A DNA stretch of 35,822 bases, taken from NCBI GenBank assembly GCA_016650245.1, contig JAENWD010000124.1, forward strand, positions 1-35,822, written 5' to 3'. Origin of the DNA: Vicinamibacteria bacterium. Its GTDB lineage: Bacteria; Acidobacteriota; Vicinamibacteria; Vicinamibacterales; JAENWD01. A model generated the notes under the pieces. It ran no database searches. It was not told the DNA's origin and worked only from the letters and a program-made list of their open reading frames with translations. Positions 7,537 to 15,136 of the stretch are shown in pieces. Position 1 is the first letter of the stretch. Every line of letters begins with the position of its first letter. Both the position numbers and the translations under genes were made by a program.

Positions 7537-9429
7537 ATGGCCACGACCGACCCCGCGCTACAACCTACCGCCCCGACGACCGGCCGCACGATCAACGAGT
7601 TCAGCATTCAGGTCGCCACCGTCAACGGTTCGGGGAGCCAGACGGCCAACCTCATCCTCATCCGGTCGTTGTTCCAGATGGGGATTCCGGTGTCTGGCAA
7701 GAACCTGTTTCCGTCGAACATCGCCGGGCTGCCGACCTGGTACACCATCCGCGCCAACAAGCACGGCTACGTCGCACGCAAGAAGGAGATCGACTTTCTC
7801 GTCGCGATGAACGCCGAGACGGCGCGCGAGGACGTGCAGACGCTCGAACCTGGCGCCGGGGTGGTGTACGACGAGCCGTTGAACCTGAAGGCGCTTCGGC
7901 CGGACCTGTCGTTCTACCCGGTGCCGTTTGACAAGCTGGTCGCTGCCGTGTGTCCCGACGCCAAGCTGCGCCGTCTGGTGCGCAACACCATCTACGACGG
8001 CGTCCTCTCGTACCTGCTCGACATAGAGCTGGGCGAAATGGAGAAGGCGCTCACCAAGCAGTTGGCGAAGAAGCAGAAGGCCCTGGTACTCAACATGGCC
8101 GCGCTCAAGGCCGGATTCGACTACGCCGAGGCGACGTTCGGGCAGAAGGCCAGCTTCGGCGCCGAGCGGATGAACACCACGGCCGGCAAGATCCTCATCG
8201 AGGGCAACCAGGCGGCCGCCATCGGCTGTCTGATGGCGGGGGTGACCGTCGTCGCGTGGTATCCAATTACGCCGTCCTCGTCGCTGTGCGAGTCGCTCAT
8301 CGACCTGATGCGCAAGTACCGCATCGACAAGGCGACCGGCAAGGCCACCTTCGCCATCGTCCAGGCCGAGGACGAGATCGCGGCCGTCGGCATGGTGATT
8401 GGCGCAAGCTGGGTGGGCGCGCGTGCGATGACGTCCACCTCGGGCCCCGGCATCTCGCTGATGGGCGAGTTCACGGGCCTGGGCTATTACGCCGAGGTGC
8501 CGGCTGTGATCTTCGACATCCAGCGTGTCGGGCCGTCCACTGGGCTGCCCACACGCACCGCGCAGGGCGACCTGCTGTCGACGGCCTTGCTCTCTCATGG
8601 CGACACGCGGCACCCGATGCTGCTTCCTTCGTCGATGCGCGAGTGCTACTCGATGGCGATGGATGCCTTCGATCTGTCCGAGCGCCTGCAGACGCCGGTG
8701 TTCGTGATGTCGGATCTCGATCTGGGCATGAACATCTGGATGTCCGAGCCGTTCCCCTATCCCGAGCAGCCGCTGGATCGCGGCAAGGTGCTCGACAAGG
8801 CCACGCTCGAGCGCCTGGGCGCATGGGGCCGCTACAAGGACGTGGACGGCGACGGCATCCCGTGGCGCACACTGCCGGACACCGACATGCCGGCGTACTT
8901 CACGCGCGGGTCGGGTCACAACGAGATGGGCCAGTACAGCGAGCGCGGCGACGACTATCAGCGCAACCTCGACCGGCTGGCGAGGAAGTTCGACACGGCG
9001 CGGACGCTGGTGCCCAAGCCCGAGGTCGACGTCGTCGCCGACGCACGCATCGGACTGATTGCCTTCGGGACGACGCACTGGGCCATCGTCGAGGGCCGCG
9101 ACCAGCTCTGGCAGGAGGCCGGGTTGGCCACGTCGTATCTTCGGCTGAAGGCGTACCCGTTCACCGACGACCTGGCCGCCTTCATCGATCGCCACGACCG
9201 TGTGTACGTGGTGGAGCAGAACCGCGACGCGCAGATGGTCGCGCTGATGCGCATGGAGCTCGACCCGGTGCGGATTGCCAAGGTGCGCAGCGTACTGCAC
9301 TACAGCGGCCTGCCCATCGATGCACGGAGCATCACCGATGCCGTGCTGGCGCAGGAAGGCCTGGCGGTGGCGCGCGCAGCCGCGAGAGCCGCCGATGCAC
9401 CCAACGCCGCCGGCGTGGGAGGGGAATAG
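7537..9429 (+). CDS. korA: 2-oxoacid:ferredoxin oxidoreductase, fused gamma-alpha subunit (probably 2-oxoglutarate)
   Basis: This is the large subunit of a thiamine-pyrophosphate 2-oxoacid:ferredoxin oxidoreductase, which oxidatively decarboxylates a 2-oxoacid with CoA and passes electrons to ferredoxin. About 630 residues hold a gamma domain first (NGSGSQTANLILIRSLFQMG, about 25-190), then the alpha pyrimidine-binding domain from about 220. The alpha domain carries WYPITPSSS near 242, QAEDEIAAVG, and GPSTGLPTRTAQGDL near 331. The fusion is typical of KorA-type enzymes. Substrate is inferred as 2-oxoglutarate from the adjacent sucCD. Start: the open frame extends to ATG 7501, but those 12 residues (ERCDVRAPCC) look non-coding, so I prefer ATG 7537; neither has a clear Shine-Dalgarno. 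The korB ATG directly follows the stop. Confidence 0.9.
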   Translation: MATTDPALQPTAPTTGRTINEFSIQVATVNGSGSQTANLILIRSLFQMGIPVSGKNLFPSNIAGLPTWYTIRANKHGYVARKKEIDFLVAMNAETAREDVQTLEPGAGVVYDEPLNLKALRPDLSFYPVPFDKLVAAVCPDAKLRRLVRNTIYDGVLSYLLDIELGEMEKALTKQLAKKQKALVLNMAALKAGFDYAEATFGQKASFGAERMNTTAGKILIEGNQAAAIGCLMAGVTVVAWYPITPSSSLCESLIDLMRKYRIDKATGKATFAIVQAEDEIAAVGMVIGASWVGARAMTSTSGPGISLMGEFTGLGYYAEVPAVIFDIQRVGPSTGLPTRTAQGDLLSTALLSHGDTRHPMLLPSSMRECYSMAMDAFDLSERLQTPVFVMSDLDLGMNIWMSEPFPYPEQPLDRGKVLDKATLERLGAWGRYKDVDGDGIPWRTLPDTDMPAYFTRGSGHNEMGQYSERGDDYQRNLDRLARKFDTARTLVPKPEVDVVADARIGLIAFGTTHWAIVEGRDQLWQEAGLATSYLRLKAYPFTDDLAAFIDRHDRVYVVEQNRDAQMVALMRMELDPVRIAKVRSVLHYSGLPIDARSITDAVLAQEGLAVARAAARAADAPNAAGVGGE

Positions 9430-10482
9430 ATGACGACATCCACAGGCGCCGCGCCTTCGCCGGGCAGGAAACTGAACCGCATCGGTCTGGACGTGTCGCA
9501 GTACCGCGGCGGCAAGACGACGCTGTGTGCTGGCTGCGGCCACAACGCGATCTCCGAACGCATTATTGAGGCGTGCTTCGACCTGGGCGTGGACGCCAAG
9601 AAGGTACTGAAGCTGTCGGGCATCGGCTGCTCGAGCAAGAGTCCGGCGTACTTTCTGAGCCAGTCGCACGGCTTCAACTCGGTGCACGGCCGGATGCCAT
9701 CGGTGGCCACCGGCGCGCTGCTGGCCAACAAGACGATGGCCGCCATCGGCATCAGCGGCGACGGCGACACCGGCGCGATCGGCATCGGCCAGTTCGTGCA
9801 CCTGATGCGGCGCAACCTGCCGATGGTCTACATCATCGAGGACAACGGCTGCTACGGGCTCACCAAGGGCCAGTTCTCGCCGACCGCCGATGTGGGCTCG
9901 ACGCTCAAGAACGGCGTCGTCAACGACCTGCCGCCCATCGACACCTGCATCATGGCCATCGAGCTGGGCGCGACGTTCGTCGCCCGGTCGTTCTCGGGCG
10001 ACAAGAAGCAGCTCTCGGCGCTGCTCAAGGCGGCGATGTCGCACAAGGGCACGGCGATGCTCGACGTGCTGTCGCCTTGCGTGACCTTCAACGACCACGA
10101 AGGGTCGACCAAGAGCTACAGCTACGTGAAGGACCACGAAGAGCCTCTGGCCGATCTCAGCTTCGTGCCGTATTTCGAGGACATCGCGATCGAGCACGAG
10201 GAAGGCACGACGCGTGAAGTGGTCCTGCACGACGGCTCGACGATCGTGCTCAGGAAGCTGGACCACGACTACGACCCAACCAACAAGGCCGAAGCATTGC
10301 GCGTGGTTCGCGAAACCGCCGGTCGCGGCGAGTACGCGACGGGCTTGCTCTTCATCGACCAGCACAAGAGAGACTTCTGCACGACACTCAACCTGGTGGA
10401 CGAGCCGCTGGCGGCGTTGCCCGTGGAGCGCACGCGCCCGTCGCGCGCCGTCCTGGAGCTGCTCATGGACCATCAGCGGTAA
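9430..10482 (+). CDS. korB: 2-oxoacid:ferredoxin oxidoreductase beta subunit
   Basis: This is the thiamine pyrophosphate and iron-sulfur subunit, 350 residues. Visible motifs are LCAGCGHNAISERI (Cys33, Cys36), SGIGCSSKSPAYF (Cys67), the TPP/Mg motif GDGDTGAIGIGQFVHLMRRN (110-129) with EDNGCYGLTKG, and LSPCVTFND (Cys217). The four cysteines fit the [4Fe-4S] cluster of the beta subunit. The ATG follows the korA stop with no gap, and GGAGGGG ends 5 bases upstream. No delta/ferredoxin subunit gene is adjacent, as is common for two-subunit Kor enzymes. Electrons presumably go to a free ferredoxin encoded elsewhere. The C-terminal part (about 250-350) is the usual extension. Confidence 0.93.
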   Translation: MTTSTGAAPSPGRKLNRIGLDVSQYRGGKTTLCAGCGHNAISERIIEACFDLGVDAKKVLKLSGIGCSSKSPAYFLSQSHGFNSVHGRMPSVATGALLANKTMAAIGISGDGDTGAIGIGQFVHLMRRNLPMVYIIEDNGCYGLTKGQFSPTADVGSTLKNGVVNDLPPIDTCIMAIELGATFVARSFSGDKKQLSALLKAAMSHKGTAMLDVLSPCVTFNDHEGSTKSYSYVKDHEEPLADLSFVPYFEDIAIEHEEGTTREVVLHDGSTIVLRKLDHDYDPTNKAEALRVVRETAGRGEYATGLLFIDQHKRDFCTTLNLVDEPLAALPVERTRPSRAVLELLMDHQR

Positions 10483-10483
10483 G

Positions 10484-10546
10484 CAACCCGATCAACCCGA
10501 CCAACCCGACCAACCTGACCAACCCGACCAACCCGATCAACCTGTC
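10484..10546 (+). repeat. Seven tandem nonamers CAACCCGAC filling the korB-ndk gap
   Basis: Seven uninterrupted 9-base units: CAACCCGAT, CAACCCGAC (twice), CAACCTGAC, CAACCCGAC, CAACCCGAT, CAACCTGTC. They start one base after the korB stop and end two bases before the ndk ATG, so the array is effectively the whole intergenic region and the ndk leader. No Shine-Dalgarno is present. Confidence 0.92.
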
Positions 10547-10548
10547 AT

Positions 10549-10962
10549 ATGGAACGCACGTTCGCCATCATCAAGCCCGACGCCGTCACCGCCGCACGCG
10601 CCGGCGCGATCCTGTCCCGTATCGAGCAAGCCGGCTTCCGCGTCGTCGCGATGCGGTTGCAGCACCTGACCAGAGCCCAAGCCGAGGGCTTCTACGCCGT
10701 CCACGCCGCGCGGCCGTTTTTCAGTTCGCTCACCGACTTCATGTCGTCGGGCCCATGCGTGCTGCTCGCGCTCGAAGCGCCCGACGCGATCAAGAGGTGG
10801 CGCGCCCTGATGGGCGCGACCGATCCCGCCAAGGCCGACGCCGGCACGTTGCGCAAGGACTTCGGCCAGTCCATCGAGTTCAACGCGACGCACGGATCGG
10901 ATGCGCCTGAGACCGCGGCGTTTGAGCTGGGTTACTTTTTCCGCGGTCTGGAGTTGCGGTGA
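10549..10962 (+). CDS. ndk: Nucleoside diphosphate kinase
   Basis: This enzyme equilibrates NTP and NDP pools through a phosphohistidine intermediate. The 137 residues are a standard length. The N-terminus is [12 protein letters not shown], and the active-site loop is [11 protein letters not shown] with catalytic His115. Lys9 in IIKPDAV and the C-terminal ELGYFF also fit the family. No Shine-Dalgarno is visible: the ATG follows directly on the nonamer array, with only AT between. A heptamer array begins within two bases of the stop codon. The start is secure because the family begins one or two residues before RTFAIIKP. Confidence 0.96.
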   Translation: MERTFAIIKPDAVTAARAGAILSRIEQAGFRVVAMRLQHLTRAQAEGFYAVHAARPFFSSLTDFMSSGPCVLLALEAPDAIKRWRALMGATDPAKADAGTLRKDFGQSIEFNATHGSDAPETAAFELGYFFRGLELR

Positions 10963-10963
10963 C

Positions 10964-11057
10964 ATTGACGATTGCCGATTGACGAGTGACGATTACGCGT
11001 GGCCCGGCACCTGTGCTAATCCGCGTATAATCTGCAATCGTCAATCTACAATCTGCA
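10964..11057 (+). repeat. Opposed heptamer arrays between ndk and the DUF2905 gene
   Basis: The left arm holds ATTGACG, ATTGCCG, ATTGACG, AGTGACG (10964-10991). The right arm holds AATCTGC, AATCGTC, AATCTAC, AATCTGC (11029-11056) in the complementary sense. Between them is GC-rich sequence with ACGCG (10995-) facing CGCGT (11022-). The whole gap can fold as one imperfect hairpin. The right arm's next unit supplies the start codon of the following gene: AAT plus G gives AATG at 11057-11060. Confidence 0.85.
11026..11031 (+). promoter_or_regulatory. Consensus -10 hexamer before the DUF2905 gene
   Basis: TATAAT, a perfect -10 sequence, occurs 27 bases before the ATG at 11058, at the edge of the heptamer array. 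No acceptable -35 or TGn extension is present, so this may be chance created by the AT-richer repeat. Confidence 0.3.
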
Positions 11058-11252
11058 ATGGGCAAGTCCCTGGTCATCCTCGGCCTCCTCATCGCCGGCC
11101 TTGGCCTGCTGATGATGGCTGGCGTCCCGTTGGGCCGCTTGCCTGGTGACTTCTCGATTCGCCGCGGCGCGTTCACGTTCTACTTTCCGCTGGCGAGCTC
11201 GATTCTGGTCAGCGTCGTCCTGACGGGCGTGATGTATCTGCTCCGGCGCTAA
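11058..11252 (+). CDS. DUF2905 small membrane protein
   Basis: This 64-residue protein has two hydrophobic helices (LVILGLLIAGLGLLMMAG, about 5-22, and FPLASSILVSVVLTGVMYLL, about 43-62). They are joined by the conserved loop GRLPGDFSIRRGAFTFYF, which is diagnostic of DUF2905. Function is unknown; in many bacteria homologues sit among tRNA, DNA-repair or housekeeping genes, as here. There is no Shine-Dalgarno: the ATG is formed at the end of a heptamer repeat. A decamer array follows the stop. Confidence 0.88.
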   Translation: MGKSLVILGLLIAGLGLLMMAGVPLGRLPGDFSIRRGAFTFYFPLASSILVSVVLTGVMYLLRR

Positions 11253-11257
11253 CGAGC

Positions 11258-11288
11258 AACCTGTCCCAACCTGACCCAACCCGTTCCC
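11258..11288 (+). repeat. Three decamer units CAACCTGACC before dcd
   Basis: CAACCTGTCC, CAACCTGACC and CAACCCGTTCC run directly into the dcd ATG at 11289 with no intervening base. Same family and orientation as the array before ndk. Confidence 0.85.
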
Positions 11289-11843
11289 ATGGCCATCAAA
11301 GCTGACCGCTGGATCAAACGCATGGCGCTCGAGCACGGCATGATCGAGCCGTTTGTCGAAGGCCAGGTCCGCGAGAATGTCGTGTCGTACGGGCTGTCGT
11401 CGTATGGCTACGACATCCGCGTGGCCGACGAGTTCAAAGTGTTCACCAACGTCTACGGCAGTGTCATCGACCCGAAGTCGTTCGATCCGCGGTCGTTCGT
11501 GGACATGAAGGCGGATGTCTGCATCATCCCGCCCAACTCGTTTGCCCTGGCGCGCACCATCGAGTATTTCCGGGTGCCACGCGACGTCCTCACGGTCTGC
11601 CTGGGCAAGTCCACGTACGCGCGCTGCGGGATCATCGTCAACGTCACGCCGTTCGAGCCCGAGTGGGAAGGACACGTGACGATCGAGATCTCGAATTCGA
11701 CGCCGCTGCCGGCCAAGATCTACGCCAACGAAGGCATCGCGCAGGTCTTGTTCTTCCAAAGCGACGAGGTGTGCGAGATCTCGTACAAGGACAAGAAGGG
11801 CAAGTACCAGGCGCAGCGTGGAGTGACCCTGCCGAAAATCTGA
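11289..11843 (+). CDS. dcd: dCTP deaminase
   Basis: This enzyme deaminates dCTP to dUTP, feeding thymidylate synthesis. The 184 residues fit the trimeric dUTPase-like fold. Conserved segments are [53 protein letters not shown] and [18 protein letters not shown]. Glu133 in the last segment corresponds to the catalytic glutamate. It lies between DUF2905 and hisS; ndk, two genes upstream, is another nucleotide-pool gene. The ATG directly abuts the decamer array and has no Shine-Dalgarno. Whether it is monofunctional or also a dUTPase cannot be told from sequence alone. Confidence 0.94.
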   Translation: MAIKADRWIKRMALEHGMIEPFVEGQVRENVVSYGLSSYGYDIRVADEFKVFTNVYGSVIDPKSFDPRSFVDMKADVCIIPPNSFALARTIEYFRVPRDVLTVCLGKSTYARCGIIVNVTPFEPEWEGHVTIEISNSTPLPAKIYANEGIAQVLFFQSDEVCEISYKDKKGKYQAQRGVTLPKI

Positions 11844-11878
11844 ATTGACGACTGCAGAGTGACGAGTGCAGATTGGGA
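11844..11878 (+). repeat. Heptamer array after dcd
   Basis: ATTGACG, ACTGCAG, AGTGACG, AGTGCAG, ATTGGGA begin immediately after the dcd stop codon. Orientation matches the left arm found after ndk. No complementary heptamer arm follows; a different (decamer) array takes its place before hisS. Confidence 0.8.
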
Positions 11879-11926
11879 TGGTCGGCGGACAACTACGTGC
11901 AGTACCGGCTGGACTATCTCTGACAT

Positions 11927-11966
11927 CAACCAGCCCCAACCAGCCCCAACCAGTCCAAACCAGTTT
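11927..11966 (+). repeat. Four decamers CAACCAGCCC before hisS
   Basis: CAACCAGCCC (twice), CAACCAGTCC and AAACCAGTTT run in exact 10-base phase and end one base before the hisS ATG. No Shine-Dalgarno is present. This is a variant of the CAACC family. Confidence 0.88.
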
Positions 11967-11967
11967 C

Positions 11968-13314
11968 ATGTCTACGTCCACCCAACCTGCACGCGGCATG
12001 CGCGACTTCCTCCCGGAGGACGTGCGCCGTCGCGCCTATGTGCTCGACGTCGTCACCGACGTCTACGAGCGGTACGGGTTCGAGCCCCTCGAGACACCGG
12101 CGGTGGAGAACATCGAAACTCTGCTCGGTAAGTACGGCGACGAGGGCAACCGCCTCATCTTCAAGATCCTCAAGCGCGGCGAGCACGAGCAGACAGGCCA
12201 GGCCGATCTCGCGCTGCGGTACGACCTGACGGTGCCCCTGGCTCGCGTCGTCGCCGAGTACCGCGGCACGCTGCCGAAGTTCTTCAAGCGGTACCAGATT
12301 CAGCCGGTGTGGCGGGCCGATCGCCCAGCGCGTGGGCGGTTCCGCGAGTTCTATCAATGTGACGTGGACGCCATCGGCTCGACCTCGCCGGTTGTCGAGG
12401 TCGAGGTGTGCGCGGCGGTGAGCGACGTCCTCGAGCGTCTGGGTTTTGGTGACTTCACGATCCGGCTGAACCATCGCGAGGTGTTACGTGGGCTGCTCGA
12501 CGGCGCCGGCGTGCCCGAGACCCTGCACGACACGGCGCTGGTCGCCATCGACAAGCTGGACAAGATCGGCGCCTCCGGCGTTGTCGAGGAACTGGTGGCG
12601 CGCGGCGTTGGTCCAGGGGCCGCTCGTCAGGCGCTCGAGGCCTTCACCGCCACGGGAGATGCGTCCAACGAAGCCGTGCTGGCGCGCCTGTCGACGCAGA
12701 TCGGCAGCCACGCCAGCGCGACCGACGGGCTGCACACCCTGCGGGCAATTCTGCAGTTGTCCCAGGCGACCTCTGCGGGCCCGCTGCTGCGACTGGATCC
12801 CTCCCTCGCACGCGGCCTGTCGTACTACACCGGCGCGATCTTCGAAGTCGCGGTGGACGGTATCGGGAGCCTCGGCGGTGGCGGGCGATACGACAACCTG
12901 GTGGGGATGTTCTCCAGCGGGTCGGTGCCGGCCTGCGGCTTCTCGCTGGGCCTCGAGCGTATCCTCGTGGTGATGTCCGAGCGCGGGATGTTCCCTGCGT
13001 CGGTCACCCGCTCCAGCGCCGACGTGCTTGCGACAGTCTGGAACGCCGATGCTTTGACCGACACCCTGGCGCTGGCCCGTCTGCTTCGTGCCGCGGGCCT
13101 GCGCGTCGAGGTGTACCCCGACGCCGACAAGATCGGCAAGCAGATGAAGTACGCTTCCAGCCGCGGCGTCCGCTTCGCGACCATTGTCGGCGACGATGAG
13201 CAGGCCGCCGGAACCGTGATGGTGAAAGACCTTACCACCGGCGGGCAGACGCCCGTGCCGCGCGGCGAAGTCGCCGCCTGGCTCTCGCGACGCCTTCAGT
13301 CTCAATCCGCATAA
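11968..13314 (+). CDS. hisS: Histidyl-tRNA synthetase
   Basis: This class II enzyme charges tRNA-His. The 448 residues show motif 1/2 segments (ADLALRYDLTVPLARVVAEY; FKRYQIQPVWRADRPARGRF; REFYQCDVDAIG), the HisRS signature LARGLSYYTGAIFEV, motif 3 (ACGFSLGLERILVVM) and a C-terminal anticodon-binding domain (from about 345). An upstream in-frame ATG exists at 11866. I chose 11968 because the family starts close to RGMRDFLPEDV and the extra residues would be translated repeat array. The C-terminal codons (LQSQSA) are themselves encoded by heptamer-like DNA (AATCCGC at 13304), suggesting the array has grown into the end of the gene. Confidence 0.95.
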   Translation: MSTSTQPARGMRDFLPEDVRRRAYVLDVVTDVYERYGFEPLETPAVENIETLLGKYGDEGNRLIFKILKRGEHEQTGQADLALRYDLTVPLARVVAEYRGTLPKFFKRYQIQPVWRADRPARGRFREFYQCDVDAIGSTSPVVEVEVCAAVSDVLERLGFGDFTIRLNHREVLRGLLDGAGVPETLHDTALVAIDKLDKIGASGVVEELVARGVGPGAARQALEAFTATGDASNEAVLARLSTQIGSHASATDGLHTLRAILQLSQATSAGPLLRLDPSLARGLSYYTGAIFEVAVDGIGSLGGGGRYDNLVGMFSSGSVPACGFSLGLERILVVMSERGMFPASVTRSSADVLATVWNADALTDTLALARLLRAAGLRVEVYPDADKIGKQMKYASSRGVRFATIVGDDEQAAGTVMVKDLTTGGQTPVPRGEVAAWLSRRLQSQSA

Positions 13315-13323
13315 TTTCGTTGT

Positions 13324-13354
13324 AATCGTCAATCCGCAATCTGCAATCGTCAAT
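13324..13354 (+). repeat. Heptamer array before aspS
   Basis: AATCGTC, AATCCGC, AATCTGC, AATCGTC, then AAT, immediately followed by the aspS ATG. Same sequence and orientation as the right arm before the DUF2905 gene. No Shine-Dalgarno is present. Confidence 0.88.
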
Positions 13355-15136
13355 ATGTCCGATCCTCTTGGTTCCCTCTCCCGCACCCACACCTGCGGCG
13401 CGCTGCGGCTGTCCGATGTCGGCAGCCACGTCGTGCTCCTTGGCTGGATCCATCGCGTCCGCGATCTCGGCGGCCTGCTGTTCCTCGACGTGCGCGACCG
13501 CCACGGCCTCACGCAGGTGATGGTCCCCAACGACAGCCCGCTGATGGCCGAGGCCAAGAAGCTCCGCTCCGAGTACGTCGTCGCGGTGCTGGGGCCTGTG
13601 CGGCGGCGGGATGTCGACACGGTGAACGCGAAGCTCGACACCGGCGAAGTGGAAGTGGTGGCGCAGGAGATTCGGCTGTTGAACGAGGCGAAGACGCCGG
13701 CGTTTTCCATCACCGACGACTCGCCGGTGAGTGAAGACGTGCGGTTGCGCTATCGCTATCTCGATTTGCGCCGGCCGCGCCTGCAGAACAATCTGGGCCT
13801 GCGGCACCGCGTGACGATGGCGATCCGGAAGTATTTCGACGCGAACGGCTTCTGGGAAATCGAGACGCCGATTCTCGGCAAGTCCACACCAGAAGGCGCG
13901 CGCGACTACCTGGTGCCCAGTCGCGTGCACCCGGGCCAGTTCTTCGCGCTGCCGCAGTCGCCGCAGTTGTTCAAGCAGATCCTGATGATCGCCGGCACCG
14001 ACCGCTACTTCCAGATCGTGAAGTGCTTTCGCGACGAGGACCTGCGGGCCGACCGCCAACCTGAGTTCACACAGGTGGACGTCGAGATCTCGTTCGCGCA
14101 CGTGGACCTGGTGTTCGGCCTCATCGAGCCGCTGATCGTCGAGGTGTTCAAGGAGATTGGCGTCCACGTGCCGACGCCGTTCCGCCGGATGCCGTACGGC
14201 GAGGCCATAGCGAAGTACGGATCGGACAAACCCGACCTGCGCGTTGCCCTGGAGATCGCGGACGTGTCGCTCGTCTGGACCGACGCCGCGTTCAACGCCT
14301 TCCGCACGATTGTCGCCGACGGGGGTGTCGTCCGGGCGCTGGTGATTCCTGGCGCCGCGCGGTACTCGCGGTCCGAGCTCGACGCGCTGGTGGACCAGGC
14401 CAAGCAACTGGGCGCGGTCGGGATCATGTGGGCGCGCAAGGTGGATGGCGCCATCAACACCAACGTCAAAGCGGCAGGGGAAGGCACGCTGCTTGCCAGC
14501 ATGGCCGCTGCCGGCTGCGGCGACCAGGATCTGATCCTGCTCGCGGGCGGCAAGGCCGACGACGCGTCGAGGCTGCTCGGGGCGTTCCGGCTGTCGCTGG
14601 CGAAGAAGGAGAACCTGATCCCGGCCGACCGGTTCGAGTTTGCCTGGATCGTCGACTTCCCGATGTTCGACTGGGACGCCCAGGACAAGCGCTGGGTGGC
14701 GATGCACCACCCGTTCACCGCGCCGCTCGACGAGGACCGTGCGATGCTCGACGGCGATCCGTCGAAGGCGCGTGCGAAAGCCTACGACCTCGTGCTCAAC
14801 GGCAGCGAGATCGGCGGCGGCAGCATCCGTATCCACGACTCGGCGATGCAGAGCCGCATCTTCCAGTTGCTGAACATCAGCGACGAGGACGCGAGGCTGC
14901 GCTTCGGCTTCTTCGTCGACGCGCTGCAGTACGGCACGCCGCCGCACGGCGGCATCGCGCTGGGCCTGGACCGCATGGTCGCGATTCTGGCGGGGGAGAA
15001 CTCCATCCGCGAAGTGATCGCGTTCCCGAAGACCGCAGCCGCCGTGGACCTGATGACCGGCGCGCCGTCGCCCGTGGACCAGAAACAGCTCGACGAGTTG
15101 AAGCTTCGTCTGGCCGCCCCCAAGCCTCCGCAGTAG
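13355..15136 (+). CDS. aspS: Aspartyl-tRNA synthetase (bacterial type)
   Basis: This class II enzyme charges tRNA-Asp and, in bacteria without AsnRS, may also charge tRNA-Asn. At 593 residues it has the bacterial layout. An OB-fold anticodon domain comes first (GWIHRVRDLGGLLFLDVRDR, about 30-110). The catalytic core has YLDLRRPRLQNNL, GARDYLVPSR, ALPQSPQLFKQ and motif 2 (FRDEDLRADRQPEFTQVD near 225). A GAD insertion follows (about 290-430), and motif 3 is GIALGLDRMVAILAG near 530. Whether it is discriminating or non-discriminating cannot be decided here. The ATG abuts the heptamer array. A long structured gap follows the stop. Confidence 0.96.
   Translation: MSDPLGSLSRTHTCGALRLSDVGSHVVLLGWIHRVRDLGGLLFLDVRDRHGLTQVMVPNDSPLMAEAKKLRSEYVVAVLGPVRRRDVDTVNAKLDTGEVEVVAQEIRLLNEAKTPAFSITDDSPVSEDVRLRYRYLDLRRPRLQNNLGLRHRVTMAIRKYFDANGFWEIETPILGKSTPEGARDYLVPSRVHPGQFFALPQSPQLFKQILMIAGTDRYFQIVKCFRDEDLRADRQPEFTQVDVEISFAHVDLVFGLIEPLIVEVFKEIGVHVPTPFRRMPYGEAIAKYGSDKPDLRVALEIADVSLVWTDAAFNAFRTIVADGGVVRALVIPGAARYSRSELDALVDQAKQLGAVGIMWARKVDGAINTNVKAAGEGTLLASMAAAGCGDQDLILLAGGKADDASRLLGAFRLSLAKKENLIPADRFEFAWIVDFPMFDWDAQDKRWVAMHHPFTAPLDEDRAMLDGDPSKARAKAYDLVLNGSEIGGGSIRIHDSAMQSRIFQLLNISDEDARLRFGFFVDALQYGTPPHGGIALGLDRMVAILAGENSIREVIAFPKTAAAVDLMTGAPSPVDQKQLDELKLRLAAPKPPQ

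Noticed and set aside
7558-10473. A 971-codon minus-strand open frame across korA and korB
   Set aside because: Same reason: it mirrors two conserved genes and has no recognisable motif or ribosome binding site.
10484-10546. CRISPR-like array
   Set aside because: Units are 9 bases with no spacers; no cas genes are present.
11866-11967. N-terminal extension of HisS from ATG 11866
   Set aside because: It would translate the decamer array (Pro/Gln/Ser-rich) and has no family similarity. ATG 11968 matches the usual start.
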